DNA from: Streptomyces sp. KL109B
Lineage (GTDB): Bacteria; Actinomycetota; Actinomycetes; Streptomycetales; Streptomycetaceae
Assembly: GCF_030766935.1 (NCBI RefSeq)
Contig: NZ_JASERL010000008.1
Span: 310,001-374,000, forward strand
Direction: 5' to 3'
DNA length: 64,000 nucleotides
Shown piece after piece: positions 35,500 through 43,506 of this stretch. The position numbers and the translations under genes were made by a program. The notes below the pieces were generated by a model. It saw only the letters and a list, made by a program, of their open reading frames with translations. It was not told where the DNA came from and made no database searches. Within the stretch, counting starts at the first letter, position 1. Each line of letters starts with the position of its first letter.

Positions 35500-36285
35500 T
35501 TACGTTGAGCGAGCGGGCCCGGTTGTGACGGTTCCGGGGGGAAACGGTCCCCGCCACCCCGCCATGACCGACGCCACGGCCTCCGCCACCCGCGCCCTCG
35601 CCTCCCTCCGGGGCACGCCCTCCATCAGCAACCGGTCGTAGGGCGTGTCCACATGACGCACGGCGGCCCGCACCGCTGCCACGACCGCGCCCTGCGAGAA
35701 CGCCCGCCCCGCCGCGCTCCGGCCCACCCGCCCGCTGCCGCGCGCACCGGCGTGCCCGGCGATCGCCGCCGCCCGGTCCTCGGGGCAGCCGGGAAACAGC
35801 CGGCGGATCCGGTCCGCGAACTCCGCCACGAACTCCGCGTCCCGCGCCGCCCGCCGCGCCGCGTCCCGCGCCCGCCGCCTGGCCCTCGCCTCCGCGTCCG
35901 CCAGGCAGCGCGCCTCGGCCCGCGCGAGCCCCGCCTCCTCGACGAGCACGCCCTGCCGCTCGTACCGTCCGCGCCGCCGGTGGAAGCGCACGACGACCGC
36001 CGACAGCGCGCTCTCCTCGCGGGCCCTGCGGGTCAGCGCCGTGTCGCCGCGCGGCAGGAACACGAGGTGTCCCAGGTCGGCGCAGTCCAGGCACCGCGGG
36101 TGCCCGCGCTCCATGACCAGCAGCCCGAGCGGCCCGCGCCGACAGGCGCCGCACCGCTTGCGCTTGACCGCTTGGAAGACGACGGGGGCGTGGGCGGTGG
36201 TCGTCGGTGGCGGTGGCGGTGGCGGTGGCGGTGGCGGTGGCGGCGTGGTGGCGCACGGGGGTCGCCGCGGGACGGCTCTGGTCAT
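35500..36285 (-). CDS. DUF2293 protein with polyproline segment and zinc-binding Cys
   Basis: 261 residues. About 14 consecutive prolines (residues 14-27) come from a hexanucleotide repeat. KRCGACRRGPLG and PRCLDCADLGHLVFLP form a possible zinc site. The DUF2293 helical domain at the C-terminus has FADRIRRLFPGCPEDRAAAI and VAAVRAAVRHVDTPYDRLLM. It is divergent from the kinase-like gene with only 35 bp between. The function is unknown. Confidence 0.8.
   Translation of the reverse strand: MTRAVPRRPPCATTPPPPPPPPPPPPPTTTAHAPVVFQAVKRKRCGACRRGPLGLLVMERGHPRCLDCADLGHLVFLPRGDTALTRRAREESALSAVVVRFHRRRGRYERQGVLVEEAGLARAEARCLADAEARARRRARDAARRAARDAEFVAEFADRIRRLFPGCPEDRAAAIAGHAGARGSGRVGRSAAGRAFSQGAVVAAVRAAVRHVDTPYDRLLMEGVPRREARARVAEAVASVMAGWRGPFPPGTVTTGPARST
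36205..36240. repeat. six perfect CGGTGG hexamers
   Basis: Six uninterrupted CGGTGG copies encode part of the polyproline run of the DUF2293 protein on the minus strand. The length is divisible by three. Confidence 0.9.
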
Positions 36286-36320
36286 ACGGGCGTGATGCCC
36301 GCCCCGGCCCGCCCGGCATC

Positions 36321-36962
36321 ATGGAGTGCGTGCGACTCGAAGCGATCACTTGGGAACGGCTCGGCGACGCCCTCGCCGAGCGGCTGCTCGACCTGAAGCC
36401 GGCCGACGGCGGCCCCTGGCCGAAGGTCGCCTTCGACGGCGCGCCGGCCGCGCGCCCCGGCGAACTCGCGGCGCTCGTCTCCGAGGCCCTGCGCACCCGC
36501 GGCCGGTCTTCGCTCACGGTCGCCGAGGACGGCTTCCTGCGCCCGGCCTCGCTCCGCTTCGAGTACGGGCACCGGGACGTGGAGTCGTACTACAGCGGCT
36601 GGTTCGACACGGGTGCCCTGTGGCGCGAGGTGTTCGGCCCGCTCGAACCGGACGGCACGGGCCGCGTCCTGCCCGATCTGTGGGACCCGGCCACGGACCG
36701 CGCGACCCGCAGCGAGTACGTCCGGCTCCCGCCCGGCGGCGTGCTGTTGATGCATGGCCCCTTCCTCCTGAACCACTGGTTTCCCTTCGACCTGACCGTG
36801 CACGTGAGCCTGTCGCAGGGCGCGCTGCGGCGACGTACGCCCGAGCCCGAGCAGTGGACGCTCCCGGCCTTCGAGCGCTACGACGCCGAGACCGGGCCCG
36901 CCGCGAGCGCCGACGTCGTCGTCCGCGCGGACAAGCCGCGCCATCCGGCGTGGAGCGGGTGA
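36321..36962 (+). CDS. uridine kinase-like protein with degenerate P-loop
   Basis: 213 residues aligned by eye with uridine/phosphoribulokinase-type proteins: VAFDGAPAARPGELAALVSE stands where a Walker A should be but lacks GK[ST], TVAEDGFLRPASLRFEYGHR and ESYYSGWFDTGALWREV follow, and GVLLMHGPFLLNHWFPFDLTVH comes later. Kinase activity is doubtful. The start is ATG at 36321 or GTG at 36330; neither has a clear binding site. Confidence 0.75.
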   Translation: MECVRLEAITWERLGDALAERLLDLKPADGGPWPKVAFDGAPAARPGELAALVSEALRTRGRSSLTVAEDGFLRPASLRFEYGHRDVESYYSGWFDTGALWREVFGPLEPDGTGRVLPDLWDPATDRATRSEYVRLPPGGVLLMHGPFLLNHWFPFDLTVHVSLSQGALRRRTPEPEQWTLPAFERYDAETGPAASADVVVRADKPRHPAWSG

Positions 36963-36983
36963 GTACGTGGCCCAACTGTCGTG

Positions 36984-38111
36984 CTACAGCCAGCCGTTGC
37001 GCTTGAAGCCCCGGTACACCACGAAACAGATCGCCGCTATCACGGACATCATCAGCGGGTAGCCGAACCGCCAGTGCAGCTCCGGCATGTGCTCGAAGTT
37101 CATCCCGTAGACGCCGCAGCCCATCGTCGGCACCGCCACGATCGCGGCCCAGGCCGTGATCTTGCGCATGTCCTCGTTCTGCGCGACCGTCACCTGCGCC
37201 AAGTGGGCCTGCAGGATCGAGTTGAGCAGTTCGTCGAAGGACGCTATCTGCTCGGCCGCCCGCAGCAGATGGTCCGAGACGTCGCGGAAGTACGCCTGTA
37301 TCTCGGGCGGTACGGCGGGGTAGGGGCGGCTGGAGAGCTCCAGTATCGGCCGCGACAGCGGCACCACGGCGCGCTTCAACTCAAGGAGCTCGCGCTTGAG
37401 TTGGTAGATCCGGCCGGGGTCGGCCTTCGCGCCGTTCGCCGCGAAGACGTCCGCCTCGACCTCGTCGATGTCGCCCTGGACCTCGTCGATCACCGTCAGA
37501 TAGTCGTCGACGACGCTGTCCGCGATCGCGTGCAGCACCGCGGCCGGCCCCTTGGCGAGCTGCTCGGTGTCCGCCTCGATCCGCTCGCGCACGGGGCCGA
37601 GCGAACCGTGCCGGCCGTGCCGCACCGTGATCACGAAGTCCTGCCCGAGGAACACCATGATCTCGCCGGTGTCCACCACCTCGCTGGTCGCGGTCAGCTC
37701 CGCGTGGTCGACGTAACAGACCGTCTTCAGCACCGCGAAGAGCGTCTGCCCGTACCGCTCCACCTTGGGGCGCTGGTGCGCGTGCACCGCGTCCTCGACG
37801 GCCAGCGGGTGCAGGTCGAACAGCTCGGCGATGTCCGCGAACTCCAGCTCCGAAGGCTCGTGCAGGCCCAGCCAGACGAATCCGTCCTCCGCCTTGCGCA
37901 CCGCGCGCACCGAATCGACGAGATCGCGGTCGCCCGACTCGCGCACGCCCTCCCGGTACGTCACGCAGTTCACCACCGCGGAGCCCAGCGGGGAGCGCGC
38001 CGGGTGGCTCAGGTCGACCTTGGGACTGCGCCGCGCGAGTCGCGCGACCTTGCGCAGGCCGCCCACCTTGCGCAGGCCACCGACCTTGCGCAGATTGCCC
38101 GCCATCGACAT
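36984..38111 (-). CDS. corA: CorA-family Mg2+/Co2+ transporter
   Basis: 375 residues. The pore signature YGMNFEHMPEL lies between two C-terminal helices (ITAWAAIVAVPTMGCGVYG and YPLMMSVIAAICFVVY). The large cytoplasmic funnel domain precedes them. The N-terminus has three LRKVGG-type repeats encoded by an 18-bp tandem repeat (about 38048-38099), forming a basic segment. ATG at 38111 follows GGGAGGGG. A partial DNA-damage promoter motif lies 67 bp upstream. Confidence 0.93.
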   Translation of the reverse strand: MSMAGNLRKVGGLRKVGGLRKVARLARRSPKVDLSHPARSPLGSAVVNCVTYREGVRESGDRDLVDSVRAVRKAEDGFVWLGLHEPSELEFADIAELFDLHPLAVEDAVHAHQRPKVERYGQTLFAVLKTVCYVDHAELTATSEVVDTGEIMVFLGQDFVITVRHGRHGSLGPVRERIEADTEQLAKGPAAVLHAIADSVVDDYLTVIDEVQGDIDEVEADVFAANGAKADPGRIYQLKRELLELKRAVVPLSRPILELSSRPYPAVPPEIQAYFRDVSDHLLRAAEQIASFDELLNSILQAHLAQVTVAQNEDMRKITAWAAIVAVPTMGCGVYGMNFEHMPELHWRFGYPLMMSVIAAICFVVYRGFKRNGWL

Positions 38112-38177
38112 GCTCGGCCCCTCCCGTCCCATCCCTGATTCGTCCCCTGACTCGTCCTGAAGTCGACTTGGTGGGCC

Positions 38178-38200
38178 AGTCTGCCAGCGACCACCGACAA
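38178..38200 (-). promoter_or_regulatory. partial DNA-damage-type promoter motif before corA
   Basis: On the minus strand TTGTCGGTG (38200-38192) is exact for TTGTCRGTG. After 8 nt the hexamer CAGACT lacks the first T of TANNNT, so activity is doubtful. Confidence 0.3.
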
Positions 38201-38293
38201 CGCGTCTACCCCTGTCGGCTCCTGTGGGAACGGAAGATTCCGCTCCGCTGCGCAATGTTCCGTATCTTCCGTTTGGGCTGGGATGATCGGCTC

Positions 38294-39094
38294 ATGATGC
38301 GATCCGGTGAGCACGCGTACCTCCTCAACAACCAGCAGGCCGAGGCCGGGCAGCGCTTCGACGCCTTCTCGGTCCTCTTCGACCCGACGACGTTCCGGCA
38401 CGTCGAACGTCTGGGGATCGGCTCCGGCTGGCGCTGCTGGGAGGTCGGGGCCGGCGGTACGTCGGTGGTGTCGTGGCTCGCGCGGAAGGTCGGGCCGACC
38501 GGCCGGGTCCTCGCCACCGACATCGACACGGCCTGGCAGACCGCCACGCCCCGCGCGCCCGTCGAGGTGCGCCGCCACGACATCGGCGTCGACGAGCCGC
38601 CCGCGGAGAGCTTCGACCTGGTGCACGCCCGGCTCGTCCTCGTCCATGTCCCGGACCGGGAGCGGGCGTTGGCGTCGATGATCCGCGCGCTGCGCCCCGG
38701 CGGGCGGCTCCTCGTAGAGGACGCGGACCCCGCGCTCCAGCCCCTGCTCTGCCCGGACGAGACGGGCCCCGCGCAGGAGTTGGCCAACCGCCTGCGCCAC
38801 GGCTTCCGTTCGCTGCTCGCGGAGCGCGGCGCCGACCTGTCGTACGGCCGCAAGCTGCCCGGACTGCTGCGCGCGGCGGGCCTGCGCCAGGTCGAGGCGG
38901 ACGCCTACTTCCCGCTGGCGTCCCCGGCCTGCACGGCGCTGGAGACGGCGACGGTGGCGCAGATCCGCGAACGGCTCGTGACGGCGGGCCTCGCGACCAA
39001 CGACGAGATCGACCAGCACCTGGCGAATGTCGCCAATGGCTCGATGGACCTGGCGACGGCGCCGTTGATTTCGGCGTGGGGGAGGAAGGGGTAG
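38294..39094 (+). CDS. class I SAM-dependent methyltransferase
   Basis: 266 residues. Motif I is CWEVGAGGTSVVSWLARKVG, motif II VLATDIDTAWQ, then DEPPAESFDLVHARLVLVHV and ALRPGGRLLVEDADP. The opening GEHAYLLNNQQAEAGQRFDA is common in actinomycete O- or C-methyltransferases. The substrate is unknown. Two ATGs (38294, 38297) differ by one residue. Confidence 0.87.
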   Translation: MMRSGEHAYLLNNQQAEAGQRFDAFSVLFDPTTFRHVERLGIGSGWRCWEVGAGGTSVVSWLARKVGPTGRVLATDIDTAWQTATPRAPVEVRRHDIGVDEPPAESFDLVHARLVLVHVPDRERALASMIRALRPGGRLLVEDADPALQPLLCPDETGPAQELANRLRHGFRSLLAERGADLSYGRKLPGLLRAAGLRQVEADAYFPLASPACTALETATVAQIRERLVTAGLATNDEIDQHLANVANGSMDLATAPLISAWGRKG

Positions 39095-39641
39095 GAATGG
39101 GGCGTCCCTCCGGGCAGGCGTCCAGGGCAGTCGCCCGCGCCCGCCTTGGGCGGCATACGTCTTGACGGTGGCCGCCACCCGCCTTGGGTGACCTGCGCCT
39201 TGAGGGTGGGCGCCACCGCCTTGGGGGCTGCGTCTTGACGGTGGGCGCCACCGCCTTGGGCGCCCCCGCCTTGGGTGGCGTGCGTATTGAGGGTGGGCGC
39301 CACCCGCCCTGGGGGCTGCGTCTTGACGGTGGGCGCCACCGCCTTGGGCGCCCCGCCTTGGGTCGCGTGCGTCTTGACGGTGGGCGCCACCGCCTTGGGC
39401 GCCCCCGCCTTGGGTGACCTGCGCCTTGACGGTGGGCGCCACCGCCTTGGGCAATCTGCCGCCTTGGGCGGCAGGGTGGGCAAGGCGGCCCCCGGTGCCG
39501 CGTAACAGGGACGTCGGGCGCCGACCTCGGCACAGGTCCGATGCGCCGGTGCCGCGTAACAGGGACGTCGGGCGCCGACCCCGGCACAGGTCCGATGCCC
39601 GGTGCCGCGCAACAGGAACGTCGGCGCCGCCCCGGCACCGC
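39095..39641. repeat. intergenic tandem-repeat island between convergent genes
   Basis: No gene is supported here. From 39162 to about 39480 a unit built on TTGACGGTGGGCGCCACC plus GCCTTGGG occurs seven times, with starts at 39162, 39200, 39235, 39287, 39323, 39374 and 39426. Spacings alternate between about 36 and about 52 bp. From about 39494 a second repeat of 53-54 bp (GGTGCCGCGTAACAGGGACG...) occurs 2.8 times and runs to the psuK stop. Unit lengths are not multiples of three, which argues against coding. Both families can fold into hairpins (GGTGGGCGCCACC; CCGCCTTGGGCGGC). Confidence 0.85.
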
Positions 39642-40550
39642 CTACCCCGGCCGACCACCCACCCGCCCCACCGCCAACGCCCCCGCCCGGCACCCCTCAC
39701 CCACCGCATCCCGCCACCCCTCCCCCCGAAGCCGCGCAGCGAGCACCGCCCCGGTGAACGCGTCCCCCGCCCCCGTGGAATCCCGCACCACCACCCCGCA
39801 CCGGGCCGGCACCCGCTCACGGACCACCCCACCACGCGCCACACACGCCCCCGCCGCCCCCGCCTTCACCACCACCACGGGAAACCGCCCGCTCAGCTTC
39901 GCCCCCGCCTCCTCCGCACCCTCCACCCCACTCAGCAGCGCGGCCTCGTCGCGACTCGGCACCAGCACGTCCACGCCGTCCACAAGCGCCAGGAACCGCC
40001 CGGCCCCGAGCTCCCGCAGAAACCCGGCCGACGCCGGATCCACACTCACCGGCACTCCACGCGCGCGTGCGTCGGCGATCGCGACCGACACCAACTCCCG
40101 CCCCGTGGTGGAGAAACACAGGTACCCGGACAGGTGCAGCCAGCCGATCCCGTCGAGCAGCTCCGGCGACCAGTCCCCGGGCCCCACCCGCAGCGACGCC
40201 CCGCTGTCCGTCAGGAACGTCCGCTCGGCCCCGGCCGCCCCGTCCACGAGGCAGATCACCGCCCCCGTAGGCGCCTCCGCGTCCACCACGAGCCGCGGCC
40301 GCACCCCGCAACGTACGATCTCCTCCTCGTGCCAGCGCGCGGAATCCGCGCCGACCCGGCCGAGCAGCGCCACCTCCTCGCAGCCCGAATACGCCGCCCA
40401 GCACGCCACGTTGGCCCCCGCGCCACCCGGCACCGTACGGATCGCCGCCACCGTGTCCGTACCCGTGGCGAGCGGCCCGCGGTGCCGCGCGACGACATCC
40501 GTGACGACGTCACCGACCACCAGCAGGCCCCCGCCCCCGGCTGCCGTCAC
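39642..40550 (-). CDS. psuK: PfkB-family kinase, probable pseudouridine kinase
   Basis: 302 residues. PfkB signatures: VPGGAGANVACWAAYSG near residue 40 and DSTGAGDAFTGAVLAARL near the C-terminus (catalytic Asp in GAGD). GTG at 40550 overlaps the psuG stop by four bases (GTGA). Because of this coupling to psuG, the kinase most likely phosphorylates pseudouridine, the substrate supplier for PsuG; sequence alone would only say sugar/nucleoside kinase. The gene's stop touches the repeat island. Confidence 0.85.
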   Translation of the reverse strand: MTAAGGGGLLVVGDVVTDVVARHRGPLATGTDTVAAIRTVPGGAGANVACWAAYSGCEEVALLGRVGADSARWHEEEIVRCGVRPRLVVDAEAPTGAVICLVDGAAGAERTFLTDSGASLRVGPGDWSPELLDGIGWLHLSGYLCFSTTGRELVSVAIADARARGVPVSVDPASAGFLRELGAGRFLALVDGVDVLVPSRDEAALLSGVEGAEEAGAKLSGRFPVVVVKAGAAGACVARGGVVRERVPARCGVVVRDSTGAGDAFTGAVLAARLRGEGWRDAVGEGCRAGALAVGRVGGRPG

Positions 40551-41452
40551 GCCGCGGCCCAGGCCGCCGCGATCCGCCCGGCGAGCCGTACGTTCCCGCG
40601 CACCGCCGCCAGATTGGCCTCCAGGGACGCGCCCTTCGTCTGCCGCGCCAAGTAGTCCAGCAGGAACGGCGTCACCGCCTGCCCGCCGACGCCCCGCCGC
40701 TCGCACTCCCGCAGCCCGCTCTCCAGCACGCGCGCGTGCAGCGCCGGATCCAACTGCTCCGCTTCCGGTACGGGATTGGCGACGATCAGCGCCGTATCGC
40801 CCCCGGCCGGACCGTCCTGGGCCCGCATCACCGCCGCGACCTCGCCCGGAGTGTGCAGCGTCCAGTCCACCGGTTCACCGGAGTCGGCGAGGTAGAACCC
40901 CGGGAAGCGCCCGGTCCGGTAGCCCGCCACGGTCACGCCCAGGGTCTCCAGGCGCTGCAACGTCGCGGGCACGTCCAGGATCGACTTCACCCCCGCGCAC
41001 ACCACGGTGATCCGGGTGCGCGCGAGCAGGCCCAGGTCCGCCGACTCGTCCTGCGTCTGCGTCCACCCCCGGTGCACCCCGCCGAGCCCGCCCGTGGCGA
41101 ACACCCGCAGCCCGGCCCGCGACGCGAGCAGCGCCGTCGCGGACACGGTCGTCGCGCCGCTCGCGCCCGTCGCCACCGCGGGCGGCAGATCGCGTGTGCC
41201 GAGCTTGCGGAACCCGTCCTCGCTCGCGACCCGCTCCAACTGCCGCTCGTCCAGGCCGACATGCGGCCGCCCGTCGAGCACCGTGATCGTGGCGGGGACG
41301 GCGCCCTCGTCGCGTACGGCCTGCTCCAGCTCGTGCGCGACCCGTAGATTGCGCGGCCTCGGGAGCCCGTGGGCGATGATCGTCGACTCGAGTGCCACCA
41401 CCGGGCGCCCCGCCTCGACCGCGTCCCGCACCTCGTCCGAAACGATCAACAT
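40547..41452 (-). CDS. psuG: pseudouridine-5'-phosphate glycosidase
   Basis: 301 residues. It cleaves pseudouridine 5'-phosphate to uracil and ribose 5-phosphate. Signature blocks: VALESTIIAHGLPRPRNLRV, TITVLDGRPHVGL, VFATGGLGGVHRG, VVCAGVKSILDVPATLQRLE and GQAVTPFLLDYLARQTKGAS. ATG at 41452 has AGGAGG. It is first in a two-gene operon with psuK for breakdown of RNA-derived pseudouridine. Confidence 0.95.
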   Translation of the reverse strand: MLIVSDEVRDAVEAGRPVVALESTIIAHGLPRPRNLRVAHELEQAVRDEGAVPATITVLDGRPHVGLDERQLERVASEDGFRKLGTRDLPPAVATGASGATTVSATALLASRAGLRVFATGGLGGVHRGWTQTQDESADLGLLARTRITVVCAGVKSILDVPATLQRLETLGVTVAGYRTGRFPGFYLADSGEPVDWTLHTPGEVAAVMRAQDGPAGGDTALIVANPVPEAEQLDPALHARVLESGLRECERRGVGGQAVTPFLLDYLARQTKGASLEANLAAVRGNVRLAGRIAAAWAAA

Positions 41453-41585
41453 GCCGCCGCCTCCTGCCAGTTGGCTGTCACGTACGAGTCACCTCTGAGG
41501 CACCACTGACATCCCTGGCGAACGCGACTCGCGTTCAAACACCTGACCGCACCACCTCCAGGTCGTGCACGGCCCGCGAACCGGA

Positions 41586-41629
41586 AATTGGGCTCCACGC
41601 GCGCGTGGAGCGCACCGTGGAGCCCAATT
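41586..41629 (-). terminator. long inverted repeat after the formaldehyde dehydrogenase gene
   Basis: AATTGGGCTCCACG (41586-41599) and CGTGGAGCCCAATT (41616-41629) are perfect 14-bp arms around 16 nt that contain an inner CCACGCGCGCGTGG alternative hairpin. It starts 13 nt past the dehydrogenase stop and can terminate transcription of that strand. Confidence 0.65.
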
Positions 41630-41642
41630 CCCCCGCGGAACC

Positions 41643-42869
41643 TCAGACCGGCCGGACGCCGTTCAGCGCGCCGTGCGGGTCGAGGACGTACTTGCGGCTC
41701 GCGCCCTGGTCGAACTCCGCGTAGCCGCGCGGCGCGTCCTCGATGCCGATCACGGTCGCGTTGACGGCCTTCGCGATGTGCACGCGGTCGTGCAGGATCG
41801 CCATCATCAGGCCCCGGTGGTACTCCATCACCGGGCACTGGCCGGTCGTGAACCGGTGACTCTTCGCCCAGCCGCGGCCGAGCCGCACCTTCAGCGTCCC
41901 GGTGCGCGCGTCCTGGTCGACGCCGCCCGGGTCGTCGGTGACGTACAGGCCGGGAATGCCGAGCGCGCCGCCGGCCGTGGTGAGCCCCATCAGGGAGTTG
42001 AGGACCGTGGCCGGTGCCTCGGGCGCGTCCGGGCCGTGCGCGCGGGCCTCGAAGCCGACGGCGTCCACGGCCGCGTCCACCTCGGGCACGCCGAGGATCT
42101 CGGCGACCTGCTCCTCCACGGCGGCGCGCGTGAGGTCGACCGTCTCGCAGCCGAAGCTGCGGGCCTGCGCGAGCCGTTCGGGGTTCATGTCGCCGACGAT
42201 CACCACGGCCGCGCCGAGCAGCTGCGCCGATGCCGCCGCCGCGAGCCCGACGGGCCCGGCCCCGGCCACGTACACCGTCGAACCGACCTTCGTGCCCGCC
42301 GTCACCGCTCCGTGGAAGCCGGTCGGGAAGATGTCGGAGAGCATGGTCAGGTCGAGGAGCTTCTCGCGCGCCTGGTCGGCGTCGGGGAAGCGCAGCGCGT
42401 TGAAGTCCGCGTACGGGATCATGACGTACTCGGCCTGACCGCCGACCCAGCCGCCCATGTCGACATAGCCATAAGCCGCCCCGGGGCGGGCCGGGTTGAC
42501 GTTCAGGCAGATGCCGGTCTTGCGTTCCTTGCAGTTGCGGCAGCGCCCGCAGGCGATGTTGAACGGCACGGAGACGAGGTCCCCGACGTCCAGGAACTCG
42601 ACGTCCGGGCCCTTCTCCACGATCTCGCCGGTGATCTCGTGGCCCAGGACGAGGCCCTCGGGCGCGGTGGTGCGGCCGCGCACCATGTGCTGGTCGCTGC
42701 CGCAGATGTTGGTGGCGAGCACCTTGAGGATCACGCCGTGCCGACAGGTCCTGCCCACGTTCTGCGGGGCCACCCCGGGCCCGTCCTTCAGCTCAAGCGT
42801 CGGGTGCTCGATGGTCCTGACCTCCACCGTGCCCGGCTTGAGATATGCGACTGCCCTGTTTCCGCTCAT
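41643..42869 (-). CDS. fdhA: glutathione-independent formaldehyde dehydrogenase (zinc MDR)
   Basis: 408 residues, the size of the Pseudomonas putida-type enzyme. Catalytic zinc site NICGSDQHMVRGRT and GHEITGEIVEKG; structural zinc cysteines CGRCRNCKERKTGIC; NAD site VYVAGAGPVGLAAAASAQLLG. It oxidises formaldehyde to formate with bound NAD, or dismutates aldehydes. ATG at 42869 opens MSGNRAVAYLKPGTVEV, the family N-terminus. Confidence 0.92.
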   Translation of the reverse strand: MSGNRAVAYLKPGTVEVRTIEHPTLELKDGPGVAPQNVGRTCRHGVILKVLATNICGSDQHMVRGRTTAPEGLVLGHEITGEIVEKGPDVEFLDVGDLVSVPFNIACGRCRNCKERKTGICLNVNPARPGAAYGYVDMGGWVGGQAEYVMIPYADFNALRFPDADQAREKLLDLTMLSDIFPTGFHGAVTAGTKVGSTVYVAGAGPVGLAAAASAQLLGAAVVIVGDMNPERLAQARSFGCETVDLTRAAVEEQVAEILGVPEVDAAVDAVGFEARAHGPDAPEAPATVLNSLMGLTTAGGALGIPGLYVTDDPGGVDQDARTGTLKVRLGRGWAKSHRFTTGQCPVMEYHRGLMMAILHDRVHIAKAVNATVIGIEDAPRGYAEFDQGASRKYVLDPHGALNGVRPV

Positions 42870-43084
42870 GCCTGATCGCCGTCCCTTCGGCTCGTGACTC
42901 GTCGACTCGTCTACGGCGGATGCTCCGGCTGTGCGCACGGCGGAGTCTGCTACCGAAACGGCGTTCTGAGGAGACCTGCCGGGCGGGGTCGTTGAAGCCT
43001 CGACGAGCCGTCCAGTCGGCGGGCGTTGTATGTCACAGGCCGTCGAGTGAGAGGAGAGGCGCAGGTCATCTACGGTGACTGCCC

Positions 43085-43459
43085 ATGACCACGAACGACG
43101 GCCCCGCGACCGCCCCCGGCTCCTTCGCCGTCCACGTCCCCGACGCGGACCTCGAACCGGAGCCGCTCGACCCCGCCCAGATCGTCTCCGGCACCCCCGA
43201 GGTCACCGGCACGGTGCTGTGGGAGTCGGCCGACGGCAAACAGCTGCGCGGCATCTGGCAGATCACGCCGGGCGTGGTCACCGATACCGAGGCCAACGAA
43301 CTGTTCGTGGTCGTCAGTGGCCGCGCCACCGTCGCGGTCGAGGGCGGCGGGACCCTGGAACTCGGCCCCGGCACGGCCGCCGTGCTGCGCGAGGGCGACC
43401 GCACGACGTGGACCGTGCACGAGACGCTGCGCAAGGCGTACCACATCACCCTGAGCTGA
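43085..43459 (+). CDS. cupin-domain protein
   Basis: 124 residues. Single cupin barrel of the DUF861/(S)-ureidoglycine-like group: GIWQITPGVVTDTEANELFV, VVVSGRATVAVEGGGTLELG, GTAAVLREGDRTTWTVHETL. It lacks the classical His pair of metal cupins. It is probably a small-molecule binding or enzyme subunit; the substrate is unknown. Confidence 0.85.
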   Translation: MTTNDGPATAPGSFAVHVPDADLEPEPLDPAQIVSGTPEVTGTVLWESADGKQLRGIWQITPGVVTDTEANELFVVVSGRATVAVEGGGTLELGPGTAAVLREGDRTTWTVHETLRKAYHITLS

Positions 43460-43486
43460 TCCCTGTCCTCACCTTGAGCTGATCCC
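43446..43486. repeat. 18-bp direct repeat at the cupin stop
   Basis: TCACCCTGAGCTGATCCC (43446-43463) is repeated as TCACCTTGAGCTGATCCC (43469-43486), so the cupin C-terminal codons and stop are duplicated downstream. Confidence 0.8.
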
Positions 43487-43506
43487 CGTACGAACTCCCT
43501 CTCCGG

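Noticed and set aside
39162-39641. Repeat island as a CRISPR array or as a repeat-protein gene
   Set aside because: There is no alternation of constant repeats with unique spacers, and spacings of 35, 36, 38, 51 and 52 bp break every reading frame.
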